54,688 nucleotides of DNA, taken from the NCBI RefSeq assembly GCF_014196505.1, contig NZ_JACIDW010000023.1, forward strand, positions 1 through 54,688, read 5' to 3'. Under the pieces are notes generated by a model that saw only the letters and a program-made list of their open reading frames with translations, was not told the origin of the DNA and ran no database searches. Made by a program: the position numbers and the translations under genes. The number at the start of each line of letters is the position of its first letter. The first letter of the stretch is position 1. This document shows positions 8,210 through 15,908 of this stretch, piece after piece. Source of the stretch: Rhizobium metallidurans (GTDB lineage Bacteria > Pseudomonadota > Alphaproteobacteria > Rhizobiales > Rhizobiaceae).

Positions 8210-8802
8210 CCGCGCCGATAGACCTGCACGATCGCGCCCTTGGGAAACACCCGCGTGCTGACCAGTTGCAACTGCCTCGGCTGCGCGAGATCGGAAAAGA
8301 TCGGCTGGCCGCGCCCGAGCGCGAGCGGATAGACCATCAGCATGTACCGATCGACCAGATCATGGGCGATGAGGCTGCGCGCGAAGCTGGCGCCGCCATG
8401 GGCGATGATCGGCTTGCCGTCCTGAGCCTTCAGCCTGGCGATCTCCTCGGTCAGATCGCCGCTCGCCACATGGGCCTTGCGCCAGCTGTCGGCGCCGGGC
8501 TGCGGCTCGCCCGCTACAGCTGCCTCGATCTCCCGCGGCAGGATCGCCGCGCCCTTTTTCGAGAACACCGCCTTGGGGATCTCATTCATCGCCGGTGCGA
8601 AGACGTTGGTCGATGTCGGCCAGAAGCGCGCCATCCCTTCGAATGTGCGGCTGCCCATGATGTGCAGGCTGGCATTCGAGGCGTTCTCGACCTTCCAGGC
8701 GATCGCCTCCTCGTCGCCGGTGAAAATCCACTCGGTCTCACCCTCGGGGCCGCTGACAAACCCGTCGAGCGTCATCGCCATGGCCAGGATCAACTCTCGC
8801 AT
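8206..8802 (-). CDS. Dihydrofolate-reductase-like (RibD C-terminal domain) protein
   Basis: 198 residues. The fold of the RibD reductase / DHFR superfamily is shown by MTLDGFVSGPEGETEW near the start, IMGSRTFEGMARFW (residues ~50-65), PIIAHGGASFARSLIAHDL and YPLALGRGQPIF. These proteins bind NADPH and reduce a pterin- or pyrimidine-like substrate that is unknown for most members. The ATG at 8802 is chosen for gaggaggaagcg ahead of it; a frame from 8829 is longer. Convergent with guaD' and overlapping its stop. Confidence 0.82.
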   Translation of the reverse strand: MRELILAMAMTLDGFVSGPEGETEWIFTGDEEAIAWKVENASNASLHIMGSRTFEGMARFWPTSTNVFAPAMNEIPKAVFSKKGAAILPREIEAAVAGEPQPGADSWRKAHVASGDLTEEIARLKAQDGKPIIAHGGASFARSLIAHDLVDRYMLMVYPLALGRGQPIFSDLAQPRQLQLVSTRVFPKGAIVQVYRRG

Positions 8803-9010
8803 CGCTTCCTCCTCATGTGTTCTCCCCAAGGACGGATCGGGCCAAGCTATTCCGACATGGGTGAAGGGGAAATTGATCTCCGCCGCGGCGCCAGTTTCAA
8901 CCGCCCATGCCCCGACCGCGCGGCCCCCAACGCGTGGAAAAGATACCGTTTCGGATGTAAATTATATGTGATATGGCCGGTTGCATTATTCAGATGTGAA
9001 AGTCTTATCC

Positions 9011-10153
9011 ATGGCCAAACCTCTCACCATTGCCGATCTGAAGTCCCTCGCCCAGCGCCGCGTCCCCAAAATGTTCTTCGACTACGCCGATTCCGGCGCC
9101 TGGACGGAACAGACCTACCGGGCCAACGAGAGCGATTTCGCCAAGATCGGCCTGCGCCAGCGCGTGCTCGTCGACATGACGAACCGCACGCTGGAGACGA
9201 CGATGGTGGGCCAGAAGGTATCGATGCCGGTGGCATTGGCGCCGACCGGTCTTACCGGCATGCAGCACGCCGACGGAGAGATGCTGGCGGCGCAGGCCGC
9301 CGAGGAGGCCGGCGTTCCCTTCACGCTGTCGACCATGAGCATCTGCTCGATCGAGGACGTCGCCTCGGTCACCACCAAGCCCTTCTGGTTTCAGCTTTAT
9401 GTCATGAGGGACAAGGACTTCGTGCTGAACCTGATCAACCGCGCCAAGGCCGCCAGGTGCTCGGCGCTGGTCTTGACCGCCGACCTGCAGATCCTCGGCC
9501 AGCGCCACAAGGACCTGCGCAACGGCCTCTCGGCGCCGCCGAAATTCACGCCCAAGCACATCTGGCAGATGGCGACGCGGCCCTTCTGGTGCCTCGACAT
9601 GCTGCAGACCAAGCGCCGCTCCTTCGGCAACATCGTCGGCCACGCCAAGAACGTCTCCGACCTCTCCTCGCTCTCCTCCTGGACGGCGGAGCAGTTCGAC
9701 CCACAGCTCTCCTGGGCCGATGTTTCATGGATCAAGGAGCAGTGGGGCGGCCCACTGATCATCAAGGGCATCTGCGACGTCGAGGACGCGAGGGCGGCCG
9801 CCGAGACCGGCGCCGACGCCATCATCGTCTCCAACCATGGCGGCCGCCAGCTCGACGGCGCCCCCTCCTCGATCAGCGTGCTTCCCGCGATCGTCGACGC
9901 CGTCGGCGACAGGATCGAAGTGCACCTCGACGGCGGTATCCGCTCCGGCCAGGACGTGCTGAAGGCCGTGGCGCTCGGCGCCAAGGGCACCTACATCGGC
10001 CGCCCCTTCCTCTATGGCCTCGGCGCCATGGGCAAGGAAGGCGTGTCGCTGGCGCTGAGCATTCTCCGCAAGGAGATGGACGTGACCATGGCCCTTTGCG
10101 GCAAGCGCGACATCAAGGACGTGAACTCGTCGATCATCGCGGGACGGCAGTAG
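9011..10153 (+). CDS. lldD: FMN-dependent alpha-hydroxy-acid dehydrogenase (LldD-like)
   Basis: 380 residues. Members oxidise L-lactate or related 2-hydroxyacids using FMN, at the membrane for L-lactate dehydrogenases. Seen: MFFDYADSGAWTE near residue 23, FQLYVMRDKDF, RHKDLRNG, and the catalytic-base block IIVSNHGGRQLDGAPSS followed by the phosphate-binding DGGIRSGQDVLKA and GRPFLYGL. The start at 9011 is the first ATG in frame; a TTG at 8981 would add ten poorly conserved residues. Alone between the reductase gene and HicAB. Substrate could be lactate or another hydroxyacid such as glycolate. Confidence 0.87.
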   Translation: MAKPLTIADLKSLAQRRVPKMFFDYADSGAWTEQTYRANESDFAKIGLRQRVLVDMTNRTLETTMVGQKVSMPVALAPTGLTGMQHADGEMLAAQAAEEAGVPFTLSTMSICSIEDVASVTTKPFWFQLYVMRDKDFVLNLINRAKAARCSALVLTADLQILGQRHKDLRNGLSAPPKFTPKHIWQMATRPFWCLDMLQTKRRSFGNIVGHAKNVSDLSSLSSWTAEQFDPQLSWADVSWIKEQWGGPLIIKGICDVEDARAAAETGADAIIVSNHGGRQLDGAPSSISVLPAIVDAVGDRIEVHLDGGIRSGQDVLKAVALGAKGTYIGRPFLYGLGAMGKEGVSLALSILRKEMDVTMALCGKRDIKDVNSSIIAGRQ

Positions 10154-10162
10154 GCGTCATTT

Positions 10163-10190
10163 GAATTATACACATCATTGTGTATAATTC
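10163..10190. promoter_or_regulatory. Perfect palindromic operator upstream of hicAB
   Basis: A perfect inverted repeat with 12-base arms gaattatacaca / tgtgtataattc separated by tcat ends six bases before the hicA start. It contains a tataat-like hexamer, so it overlaps the promoter. HicB proteins with a ribbon-helix-helix tail bind such palindromes to repress their own operon. Confidence 0.85.
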
Positions 10191-10196
10191 AGCCCG

Positions 10197-10385
10197 ATGA
10201 AGAGCGCCGACGTCATTGCCTTGCTGCTGAAAGCCGGCTGGTTCGAGGTCGGTCGCAAGGGCAGTCACGCCCAGTTTAAGCACGCGGACAAGCCAGGCCG
10301 CGTGACGGTGCCGCATCCCAAGCGGGACATTCCGATCGGGACGTTGCGCAGCATCGAGAAACAGTCGGGCCTGAAGTTGAGGTGA
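10197..10385 (+). CDS. hicA: HicA mRNA interferase toxin
   Basis: 62 residues, the usual size. HicA has a double-stranded-RNA-binding-like fold and degrades mRNA during translation stress. The signature LLKAGWFEVGRKGSHAQFKH includes the catalytic His24 in GSH, and the C-terminal part VTVPHPKRDIPIGTLRSIEKQ is typical. The gene starts six bases after a perfect palindrome and is followed two bases later by the hicB ATG. The catalytic residue is intact, so the toxin is probably active. Confidence 0.95.
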   Translation: MKSADVIALLLKAGWFEVGRKGSHAQFKHADKPGRVTVPHPKRDIPIGTLRSIEKQSGLKLR

Positions 10386-10387
10386 TC

Positions 10388-10792
10388 ATGCGCAACTATA
10401 TCGGACTGATCCACAAGGACGCAGAGAGCGACTACGGCGTCTCCTTTCCGGACTTTCCCGGCGCCATCACGGCTGGCTCGACGCTGGACGAGGCGCGCGA
10501 AATGGCCGAGGAAGCCCTGGCTTTTCACGTCGAAGGCTTGATCAAGGACGGAGAGACGCTTCCGCAACCCTCTTCGCTCGAAGTGGTCATGGCCAACCCG
10601 GAGAACAAGGACGGCGTTGCCATCCTCGTCTCGCTGAAAGCAGCGTCCAGCAGGGCCGTGCGCATCAATGTGACGCTGCCGGAAGATGTTCTGGCCCGCA
10701 TCGACGCCGTCGCCGCAGCAGCCGGCCTGTCGCGCTCGGCCTTTCTCGCCAAGGCCGCGAAGCACGAGATCGAGCGCAACGCGGCGGCTTAG
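10388..10792 (+). CDS. hicB: HicB antitoxin with ribbon-helix-helix tail
   Basis: 134 residues from the ATG at 10388 with aggtgatc upstream. The N-terminal HicB domain (residues 1-60) is a catalytically dead RNase H-like fold: NYIGLIHKDAESDYGVSFPDFPG. The C-terminus (about 90-134) is a ribbon-helix-helix DNA-binding region, RINVTLPEDVLARIDAVAAAAG, expected to bind the palindrome at 10163-10190. It neutralises HicA and autoregulates. It ends two bases before the convergent phosphoesterase stop. Confidence 0.95.
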   Translation: MRNYIGLIHKDAESDYGVSFPDFPGAITAGSTLDEAREMAEEALAFHVEGLIKDGETLPQPSSLEVVMANPENKDGVAILVSLKAASSRAVRINVTLPEDVLARIDAVAAAAGLSRSAFLAKAAKHEIERNAAA

Positions 10793-10794
10793 CT

Positions 10795-11535
10795 TTACCG
10801 CACCCACCCCGTCGCCAACGCGCCCGCCCAATCCGGGCGCCCGTTCTCCCGCGCCAGCCGCGACATCGCCATATGATCGTAGGCGACCGTTCGGAACTGC
10901 GGCGCGAAGCCGGACGCGGTCTTTTCGATGATGCCGTAGCAGGCCAGCGGATGTCCCACCTCGACCTTGTGCTCATAGGGCGTGTCGTCACTATAGCCGG
11001 GGCAGCCGACGCTGCCAGGATTGACGATCAGGCGCCCGTCGCTGAGACGCACCATGCGCGGCACATGGCTGTGGCCGCAGAGGATCAGCGGCTGCTCGAT
11101 CCCCTCGGCCAGCGCCTCGATCTCTTCGAGAGGCTTCAGGAAGACATGACCGTCTGGCGAGACGGATTCGAGCCAGTAGGTTTCGTCATGACCGGGTGTC
11201 GCGTGGCAGAGATAGACCTCGTCGCGATAGACGGCGCTGAACGGCAGGGCCCGCAGCCAACCGAGATGCGCGGCCGACAGTTGCCCGTAAGCATGCTGCT
11301 CCCAGGAGGGCATGGCGTCGGCGGGGCTCTCGACCAGGTAGCGATCGTGATTGCCGCGCACCGTCAGCGCATCGAGCGACATCAGCCTGTCCGCCGTCTT
11401 GCCCGCTTCGAGCGGCCCGCTCAGGCAATCGCCGAGATTGACGATCTCGGAAATCCCAAGCGCGGCGATATCGGCCAGCACCGCCTCGAGCGCCAGATGG
11501 TTGCCATGCACATCGGCGATCGCGGCGAAACGCAT
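10795..11535 (-). CDS. Calcineurin-like metallophosphoesterase
   Basis: 246 residues. The binuclear-metal phosphoesterase motifs are all present: ADVHGNHLALEAVL (DxH), NLGDCLSGPL (GD), VRGNHDRYL (GNHD), CHATPG and CGHSHVPRM (GHxH). The family includes YfcE-type phosphodiesterases and bacterial cyclic-nucleotide or DNA phosphatases; the substrate cannot be told. It is the last gene of the minus-strand purine string, three bases after uraH, so it is probably co-transcribed with allA and uraH. Confidence 0.88.
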   Translation of the reverse strand: MRFAAIADVHGNHLALEAVLADIAALGISEIVNLGDCLSGPLEAGKTADRLMSLDALTVRGNHDRYLVESPADAMPSWEQHAYGQLSAAHLGWLRALPFSAVYRDEVYLCHATPGHDETYWLESVSPDGHVFLKPLEEIEALAEGIEQPLILCGHSHVPRMVRLSDGRLIVNPGSVGCPGYSDDTPYEHKVEVGHPLACYGIIEKTASGFAPQFRTVAYDHMAMSRLARENGRPDWAGALATGWVR

Positions 11536-11538
11536 CGC

Positions 11539-11895
11539 TCAGCTCCCGCGATAGGTGGAATAGCCGTAGGGCGAGATTAAGAGCGGCACGTGATAATGCG
11601 CGCTCTCGTCGGCGATACCGAAGCGGATCGGCACGAGGTCTAGGAAGGCCGGATGCGGCAGCGCGGCACCAATGCCGCGCAGATAATCGCCGGCATGAAA
11701 CAGGAGCTCGTAGGTCCCGACCTTGAAACTCTCCCCGACAAGGATCGGCCCGCCATCGACACGGCCATCTGCATTGGTGACGACGGTCTTCACATGCCGC
11801 CGGACTTCGGCCTCGATATGGAAGAGCTCGATCTTCAGCCCCTCGGCGGGCTTGCCGGAGGCGGTGTCGAGGACATGGGTGGTCAATCCGGTCAT
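11539..11895 (-). CDS. uraH: 5-hydroxyisourate hydrolase
   Basis: 118 residues. UraH, a transthyretin-like protein, hydrolyses 5-hydroxyisourate, the product of PuuD, to OHCU. The N-terminal LTTHVLDTASGKPA contains the conserved His and the C-terminus ends in YRGS, the invariant tetrapeptide of the enzyme. Length is normal. Its ATG overlaps the stop of allA by ATGA, giving translational coupling. Its function fits directly between puuD (4.0 kb) and uraD (13.4 kb). Confidence 0.96.
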   Translation of the reverse strand: MTGLTTHVLDTASGKPAEGLKIELFHIEAEVRRHVKTVVTNADGRVDGGPILVGESFKVGTYELLFHAGDYLRGIGAALPHPAFLDLVPIRFGIADESAHYHVPLLISPYGYSTYRGS

Positions 11896-12401
11896 GAAAT
11901 TGGCTCGCTGATGAGAAAGGGCGTGTCGAAGACATATTCTTCCAGATTGTTGCCCGGCCCGTCGCGATCGACAACCAGGAAATCGCAGACCGCGCCAAGC
12001 GACATCAACGGATGGTGCCAGACATTGCGCCCATAATTCACGCCCTGATCGGCGCGCGCCAGGAACACCTGCGGACGACCGGGCTTTCCGCCCTCGTCCA
12101 TCGACACCACGACCAGAAACGGCCGGCCGGAGATCGGCGAGAAGCTCTGGCTGCCGAGAGGGTGCCGCTCCATCATTCCGACCTGATAGGGAAAATCGCG
12201 CGGCTGGCCGCGAAACAGGTTGATGATCACGCGCCCGCCCTCGCCTACCACGTCAGCGGCAGCCAGCGCATGAAACCGCTCCGTGGTGCCGTTGTTGATA
12301 TAGCGCATCGTCGCCGGATCGGCTTCGATGACCTCGCCGAAGGGCGCGAAGGCGGCTTTGGTCAGCGGCTGGATATCGAGGGGTTCTGTCACGTTGGTCA
12401 T
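11892..12401 (-). CDS. allA: Ureidoglycolate lyase
   Basis: 169 residues. AllA splits ureidoglycolate to glyoxylate and urea, the last step of allantoin degradation. Cupin-like family features include LTKAAFAPFGEVIEAD at the start, FPYQVGMMERHPLGSQSF in the middle and NYGRNVWHHPLM toward the end. Size fits the family. It overlaps uraH downstream (ATGA) and its own start overlaps the stop of the HepT-like toxin gene (ATGA), an odd coupling of a catabolic enzyme to a toxin gene. Allantoicase, which would make its substrate, is not in the window. Confidence 0.94.
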   Translation of the reverse strand: MTNVTEPLDIQPLTKAAFAPFGEVIEADPATMRYINNGTTERFHALAAADVVGEGGRVIINLFRGQPRDFPYQVGMMERHPLGSQSFSPISGRPFLVVVSMDEGGKPGRPQVFLARADQGVNYGRNVWHHPLMSLGAVCDFLVVDRDGPGNNLEEYVFDTPFLISEPIS

Positions 12402-12760
12402 TCGCCTTGTATGCGCCAGTGGCGTAGGGATTCGAGCTCGGAAATCAGCGATCGTAGATCGCGCCGCACAGTGGTCCAGATCGCGGGCAAATCGGCGCGA
12501 TAATAATCGTGAACCATGAGATTGCGCATGCCCCGGATCTGCGCCCAGGGTATCTGCTCATGCTCACGAGGAAACTCCGGATGATTGCTGCCGATCCGCG
12601 ATGCCGCCTCGCCGAGCAGCACCAGCGACATGGTCACCGCAAGCTGCGTACGCACGTCGGACAGGAACGCCTGCTCGTCCATGTCCTCGGTGAGCATCCG
12701 CGCCTGTTCGGCGGCCGCCTGCATCCTGCCGATATAATCGACCAGCCTCTCCGCGCTCAT
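12398..12760 (-). CDS. hepT: HepT-like ribonuclease toxin (DUF86)
   Basis: 120 residues, all-helical. The HEPN active-site motif R-x4-H-x-Y is intact in MRNLMVHDYY. HepT toxins are RNases neutralised by the partner MNT, which adds AMP groups to the tyrosine of the motif. It overlaps mntA by four bases upstream and allA by four bases downstream, so one message probably carries toxin pair and purine genes. All key residues are present. Confidence 0.92.
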   Translation of the reverse strand: MSAERLVDYIGRMQAAAEQARMLTEDMDEQAFLSDVRTQLAVTMSLVLLGEAASRIGSNHPEFPREHEQIPWAQIRGMRNLMVHDYYRADLPAIWTTVRRDLRSLISELESLRHWRIQGE

Positions 12761-13047
12761 ATGCGCGTCGCTTCCGACAGAACACGCTGGCGAATGTTTT
12801 CCGGCAATCCGCCAGGCGTCACCAGATCCACCTCCACCCCCAGAATATCCTTCAACTCTTCGAGCAGCCCGCCGAGATCGAACAGGGACGTCCCCGGCAG
12901 CGTATCGACGAGAATATCAAGATCGCTGTCCGCCCGATCCTCACCGCGCGCCACCGAGCCGAATACACGCGGGTTGGCCGCGTTGAAGCGCTTGGTCGCC
13001 TCGCGGATCGCCTGCCTGTTTTGCTCCAGCACCTCGGATGGTCTCAT
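12757..13047 (-). CDS. mntA: MNT-family nucleotidyltransferase antitoxin
   Basis: 96 residues. The minimal nucleotidyltransferase motif is FGSVARGEDRADSDLDILVD: GS, ten residues, then DxD, with a third Asp in VEVDLVTP. MNT antitoxins AMPylate HepT to silence it. It overlaps hepT by ATGA. The first 48 residues are identical to those of the next gene upstream (13089-13382), a recent tandem duplication. The start is preceded by gagaagac. Confidence 0.92.
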   Translation of the reverse strand: MRPSEVLEQNRQAIREATKRFNAANPRVFGSVARGEDRADSDLDILVDTLPGTSLFDLGGLLEELKDILGVEVDLVTPGGLPENIRQRVLSEATRI

Positions 13048-13088
13048 CGTCTTCTCACACTATCACTTGGCAAGAATAATGGTCGAAC

Positions 13089-13382
13089 TCATATCGGCTT
13101 GGCCTCTTCAAGAACGCGCCGTCGGACATCTTCGGGGAAGTCGCCCGGTATCAAAAGGTGTATCGGCGTACCCAGCATCATCTGCTCCAGCTCATCGAGC
13201 AGACCGCCGAGATCAAGAAGTGTTGCGCCCGGCAAAGCATCCACCAGAATATCGAGATCGCTGTCCGCCCTGTCCTCACCCCGCGCCACCGAGCCGAACA
13301 CACGCGGGTTGGCCGCGTTGAAGCGCTTGGTCGCCTCGCGGATCGCCTGCCTGTTTTGCTCCAGCACTTCGGATGGTCTCAT
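13089..13382 (-). CDS. Second MNT-family nucleotidyltransferase, tandem paralogue without its own HepT
   Basis: 97 residues from the ATG at 13382 (a GTG three codons earlier is possible). Residues 1-48, containing GSVARGEDRADSDLD, are identical to mntA, while the second half diverges (HLLIPGDFPEDVRRRVLEEA against DLVTPGGLPENIRQRVLSEA). The third catalytic acid is lost: mntA has VEVDLV, this copy has IHLLI after TP. No HepT gene accompanies it. It may be an orphan antitoxin, a decoy, or a copy kept in partial homogeneity by gene conversion. Confidence 0.85.
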   Translation of the reverse strand: MRPSEVLEQNRQAIREATKRFNAANPRVFGSVARGEDRADSDLDILVDALPGATLLDLGGLLDELEQMMLGTPIHLLIPGDFPEDVRRRVLEEAKPI

Positions 13383-13388
13383 CGTCTT
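13240..13388. repeat. Tandem duplicate of the mntA 5' half
   Basis: This stretch matches 12905-13053 at a constant offset of 335 bases with only scattered substitutions, covering the first half of both nucleotidyltransferase genes and a few bases upstream (catcgtcttc). The 3' halves of the genes are much more different. Confidence 0.85.
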
Positions 13389-13442
13389 CACTCCCTCCCG
13401 ACGACTATAAGCGGCGGACGGACAAGAGAAAAGCGGTGTCGC

Positions 13443-13940
13443 TCAGCGTGTCGGCAGGAGCGCCTCGAGCCTGAGAAGCGCGATGCGCTCCACCTGTGCC
13501 GTCGCCGTTTCGAATTCCGCGTCGCGGCTGTTGTCGATGCGCTTCTCGAAAGCCGAAAGGATCGCCTGCTTGTCGAGACCCTTCACCGCGATGATGAAGG
13601 GAAAGCCGAATTTTTCGACATAGGCGCGATTGAGTTCGGTGAAGCGCTTGTGCTCTTCGGGGCTCAGGCGATCGAGGCCGGCGCCGGCCTGTTCCTTTTT
13701 GCTGTCCTCGGTCAATTCGCCGGCGATCGCCAGGCGGCCGGCGAGATCGGGGTGGGCGCGCAGAACGCCGAGACGCTCCTCCGGGCTCGCGGCGCGGAAG
13801 ATCGCCACCAGCGCGGTGTGCACCCGGTCGACGTCGAGCGTCTCGCCGACGAAACCGTCGTCGAAGGCCCGCTCGGCGATGAAGGGCGAGTGCTCGAACA
13901 CGCCGCCGAAGCGGGAAATGAACTCGTCGCGTGCGATCAT
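13443..13940 (-). CDS. uraD: OHCU decarboxylase
   Basis: 165 residues. UraD decarboxylates 2-oxo-4-hydroxy-4-carboxy-5-ureidoimidazoline stereospecifically to S-allantoin. The catalytic His is His63 in RAHPDLAGRL. Other family segments are FGFPFIIAVKG and FEKRIDNSRDAEFETA. The ATG at 13940 shares one base with the puuE stop (TGATG), so translation is coupled; a longer frame from 13973 is less likely. It precedes the MNT/HepT insert in the same direction. Confidence 0.95.
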   Translation of the reverse strand: MIARDEFISRFGGVFEHSPFIAERAFDDGFVGETLDVDRVHTALVAIFRAASPEERLGVLRAHPDLAGRLAIAGELTEDSKKEQAGAGLDRLSPEEHKRFTELNRAYVEKFGFPFIIAVKGLDKQAILSAFEKRIDNSRDAEFETATAQVERIALLRLEALLPTR

Positions 13941-14863
13941 CAGATGGCCTCCGGCTTGTGGTGCTTGTGCCAATGCTCGGCGATCTCAACGCGGCGCGGG
14001 ATCCACACCTTCTCGTGCTCCAGCACGTATTGCATGAAGCGCTTCAGCGCCGCCGCGCGGCCCGGACGGCCGACGAGACGGCAATGCAGGCCGATCGACA
14101 TCATCTTCGGGCTGCCCGCCTTGCCCTCTTCATAGAGCGTGTCGAAGGCATCCTTGAGATAGGTGAAGAACTGGTCGCCCGAATTGAAGCCCTGCGGCGT
14201 GGCGAAGCGCATGTCGTTGGTTTCGAGCGTATAGGGGATGATCAGGAACGGCTTGTCGTCCACGCCCTTCACCCAGAAAGGCAGATCGTCGGCATAACTG
14301 TCCGACGAGTAGAGAAAGCCGCCCTCCTCCTGCACCAGCCTCAGCGTGTTGTCGGATGGCTTGCCCTGGTACATGCCGTAGGGCCGCTCGCCTGTTAGTT
14401 CGGTGTGCAGCCGCACGGCTTCCAGAATATGCTTGCGCTCCAGATCCTCCTGGAAATCCTTGTATTCCAACCAGCGGTAGCCGTGGCTGGCGATTTCCCA
14501 GCCGGCTTCCTTCATCGCCGCCACCGCCTCGGGGTTGCGCGCCATGGCGAGCGTCACGCCGTAGACGGTCGCCTGTACCTTGAGTTCGGTGAACAGCCGC
14601 CACAGCCGCCAGAAACCGGCCCGCGAGCCGTATTCGTAGATCGATTCCATGTTGAGATTGCGCTGGCCGGGCCATGCCGCCGCGCCGACGATCTCCGACA
14701 GCAGGTTTTCGGACGCCGCGTCGCCATCGAGGACGCAGCTCTCGCCGCCCTCTTCGTAATTGATGACGAACTGCACGGCGATATTGGCGCCGCCGGGCCA
14801 TTTCGGGTCGGGTGGATTGCGGCCATAGCCGACGAGATTGCGCGGGTAGGTCTCGGATACCAT
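13940..14863 (-). CDS. puuE: Allantoinase PuuE
   Basis: 307 residues. PuuE hydrolyses allantoin to allantoate; it belongs to the polysaccharide-deacetylase fold rather than the amidohydrolases. Family segments seen are RNLVGYGRNPPDPKWPGGA at the start, INYEEGGESCVLDGD, YEYGSRAGFWRL and GHDH-equivalent EIASHGYRWLEYKDF. The ATG at 14863 has gaaggtgat upstream and is preferred to a GTG at 14899. It is the first gene of the minus-strand string puuE-uraD. About 100 bases separate it from the DUF1045 gene. Confidence 0.94.
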   Translation of the reverse strand: MVSETYPRNLVGYGRNPPDPKWPGGANIAVQFVINYEEGGESCVLDGDAASENLLSEIVGAAAWPGQRNLNMESIYEYGSRAGFWRLWRLFTELKVQATVYGVTLAMARNPEAVAAMKEAGWEIASHGYRWLEYKDFQEDLERKHILEAVRLHTELTGERPYGMYQGKPSDNTLRLVQEEGGFLYSSDSYADDLPFWVKGVDDKPFLIIPYTLETNDMRFATPQGFNSGDQFFTYLKDAFDTLYEEGKAGSPKMMSIGLHCRLVGRPGRAAALKRFMQYVLEHEKVWIPRRVEIAEHWHKHHKPEAI

Positions 14864-14961
14864 GAAATCACCTTCCAGAAAGTCGGCGAACGGTAACACC
14901 TCAAGAGCGAATGTCGAGACGGAAACTGCGCAACGGCGTTTTGCGCTTATCGCACAAACGC

Positions 14962-15684
14962 TTAGGCCGGAACGGGAACCCGCTCGCGCCGTGCGCTGAC
15001 CTTGCCCATCGGATGCAGCGAATGCACCCTGAACGGCCCACCATTGCCCTCCTCGACCATCAGCGCCACGTTCGAAATCTTCACCGGATCGACCAGCACT
15101 GGCTCGAAGACGCTACGCAGCGAGCGCTCGATGCGCGGCATGTCGATCAGGCTGACCGGACCGGTCAGCGGCATGTGGAAGCGGAACTCGTCCATCACAT
15201 AAGGGGATCCCCATCGATGCAGATTGGCGAACTGCGCCGCCGAAAGGCCATCCGGATCGCTGCGCTCGATATCGGCATCGCTGAGCGGCGCCCGGAACTG
15301 GTCGAACTGCGCCACGATGGAGGATGCCAGATACTGCACGTTGTCGCAGGGCAGCGACGGCACCAGGCTGAAGATGCTGCCGGTGCGCGCGACCTCGAGC
15401 CGCGAAACCGAAAACGGCGTGAGCGTGCCACAGAAACGCATCAATTCGCGCAATAGTTGCGGCTCCGACTGGTCCGCCGCAAGCCGGAAGGGTGCCTTCA
15501 GCGCGCCATGAAAGCCGTAGCGCCGCGGCACCGCCGTGTGAAAGGCGACCTCGTGAAGGCTGAGCCCGGGGATGGCCGTCGGCTCCACCATCTCGCCGGA
15601 AAACACGTTTCGGCCAAGCCAATTGGCAGCCGCATGCGACAGCGGGTCATTCGCGGCGGGCGTGAAGCAGATGGCGTATCGCAT
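14962..15684 (-). CDS. DUF1045 2H-phosphoesterase-like protein
   Basis: 240 residues. Two histidine motifs of the 2H phosphoesterase fold are visible, YGFHGALKAPF (residue ~57) and FRFHMPLTG (residue ~170), the pattern of DUF1045. Relatives near phosphonate genes have been called phosphonate-metabolism proteins, and others act on cyclic phosphates; the substrate is not known. It is immediately upstream of puuE in the same direction and may share its message, so a link with purine catabolism or nucleotide salvage is possible. Confidence 0.83.
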   Translation of the reverse strand: MRYAICFTPAANDPLSHAAANWLGRNVFSGEMVEPTAIPGLSLHEVAFHTAVPRRYGFHGALKAPFRLAADQSEPQLLRELMRFCGTLTPFSVSRLEVARTGSIFSLVPSLPCDNVQYLASSIVAQFDQFRAPLSDADIERSDPDGLSAAQFANLHRWGSPYVMDEFRFHMPLTGPVSLIDMPRIERSLRSVFEPVLVDPVKISNVALMVEEGNGGPFRVHSLHPMGKVSARRERVPVPA

Positions 15685-15908
15685 GCAAATATCTCCGTCG
15701 GCACCAGGCGCGACTCGTAAGCGCGCCGCCGTTTTGCAAGCAGATAGGCGATTTGCATGACAGATTGACGAAGGATAGCGAGTGCTAATTCACGTTTAAC
15801 GTGAATTGCTGTTTATCTCGCGAAAGTGGCCGCCGATTTCAGGATAAAGACGGCGAAAAACGGAAAAGCGTAAGCGAAACGAGAAAATTCAAGCGAGCGC
15901 GAGGCACT
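15685..15908. promoter_or_regulatory. Intergenic region with a palindrome at 15787-15807
   Basis: This AT-richer spacer lies upstream of the DUF1045-puuE-uraD string and downstream of the FAD oxidoreductase gene. It holds aattcacgtt-t-aacgtgaatt (15787-15807), perfect 10-base arms with one spacer base, fitting a dimeric repressor site. There is no T-tract, so a terminator role is less likely. No gene is visible. Confidence 0.5.

Noticed and set aside
10795..11535. Metallophosphoesterase as part of the HicAB module
   Set aside because: It is on the opposite strand and abuts uraH in the purine string; convergence with hicB is positional only.
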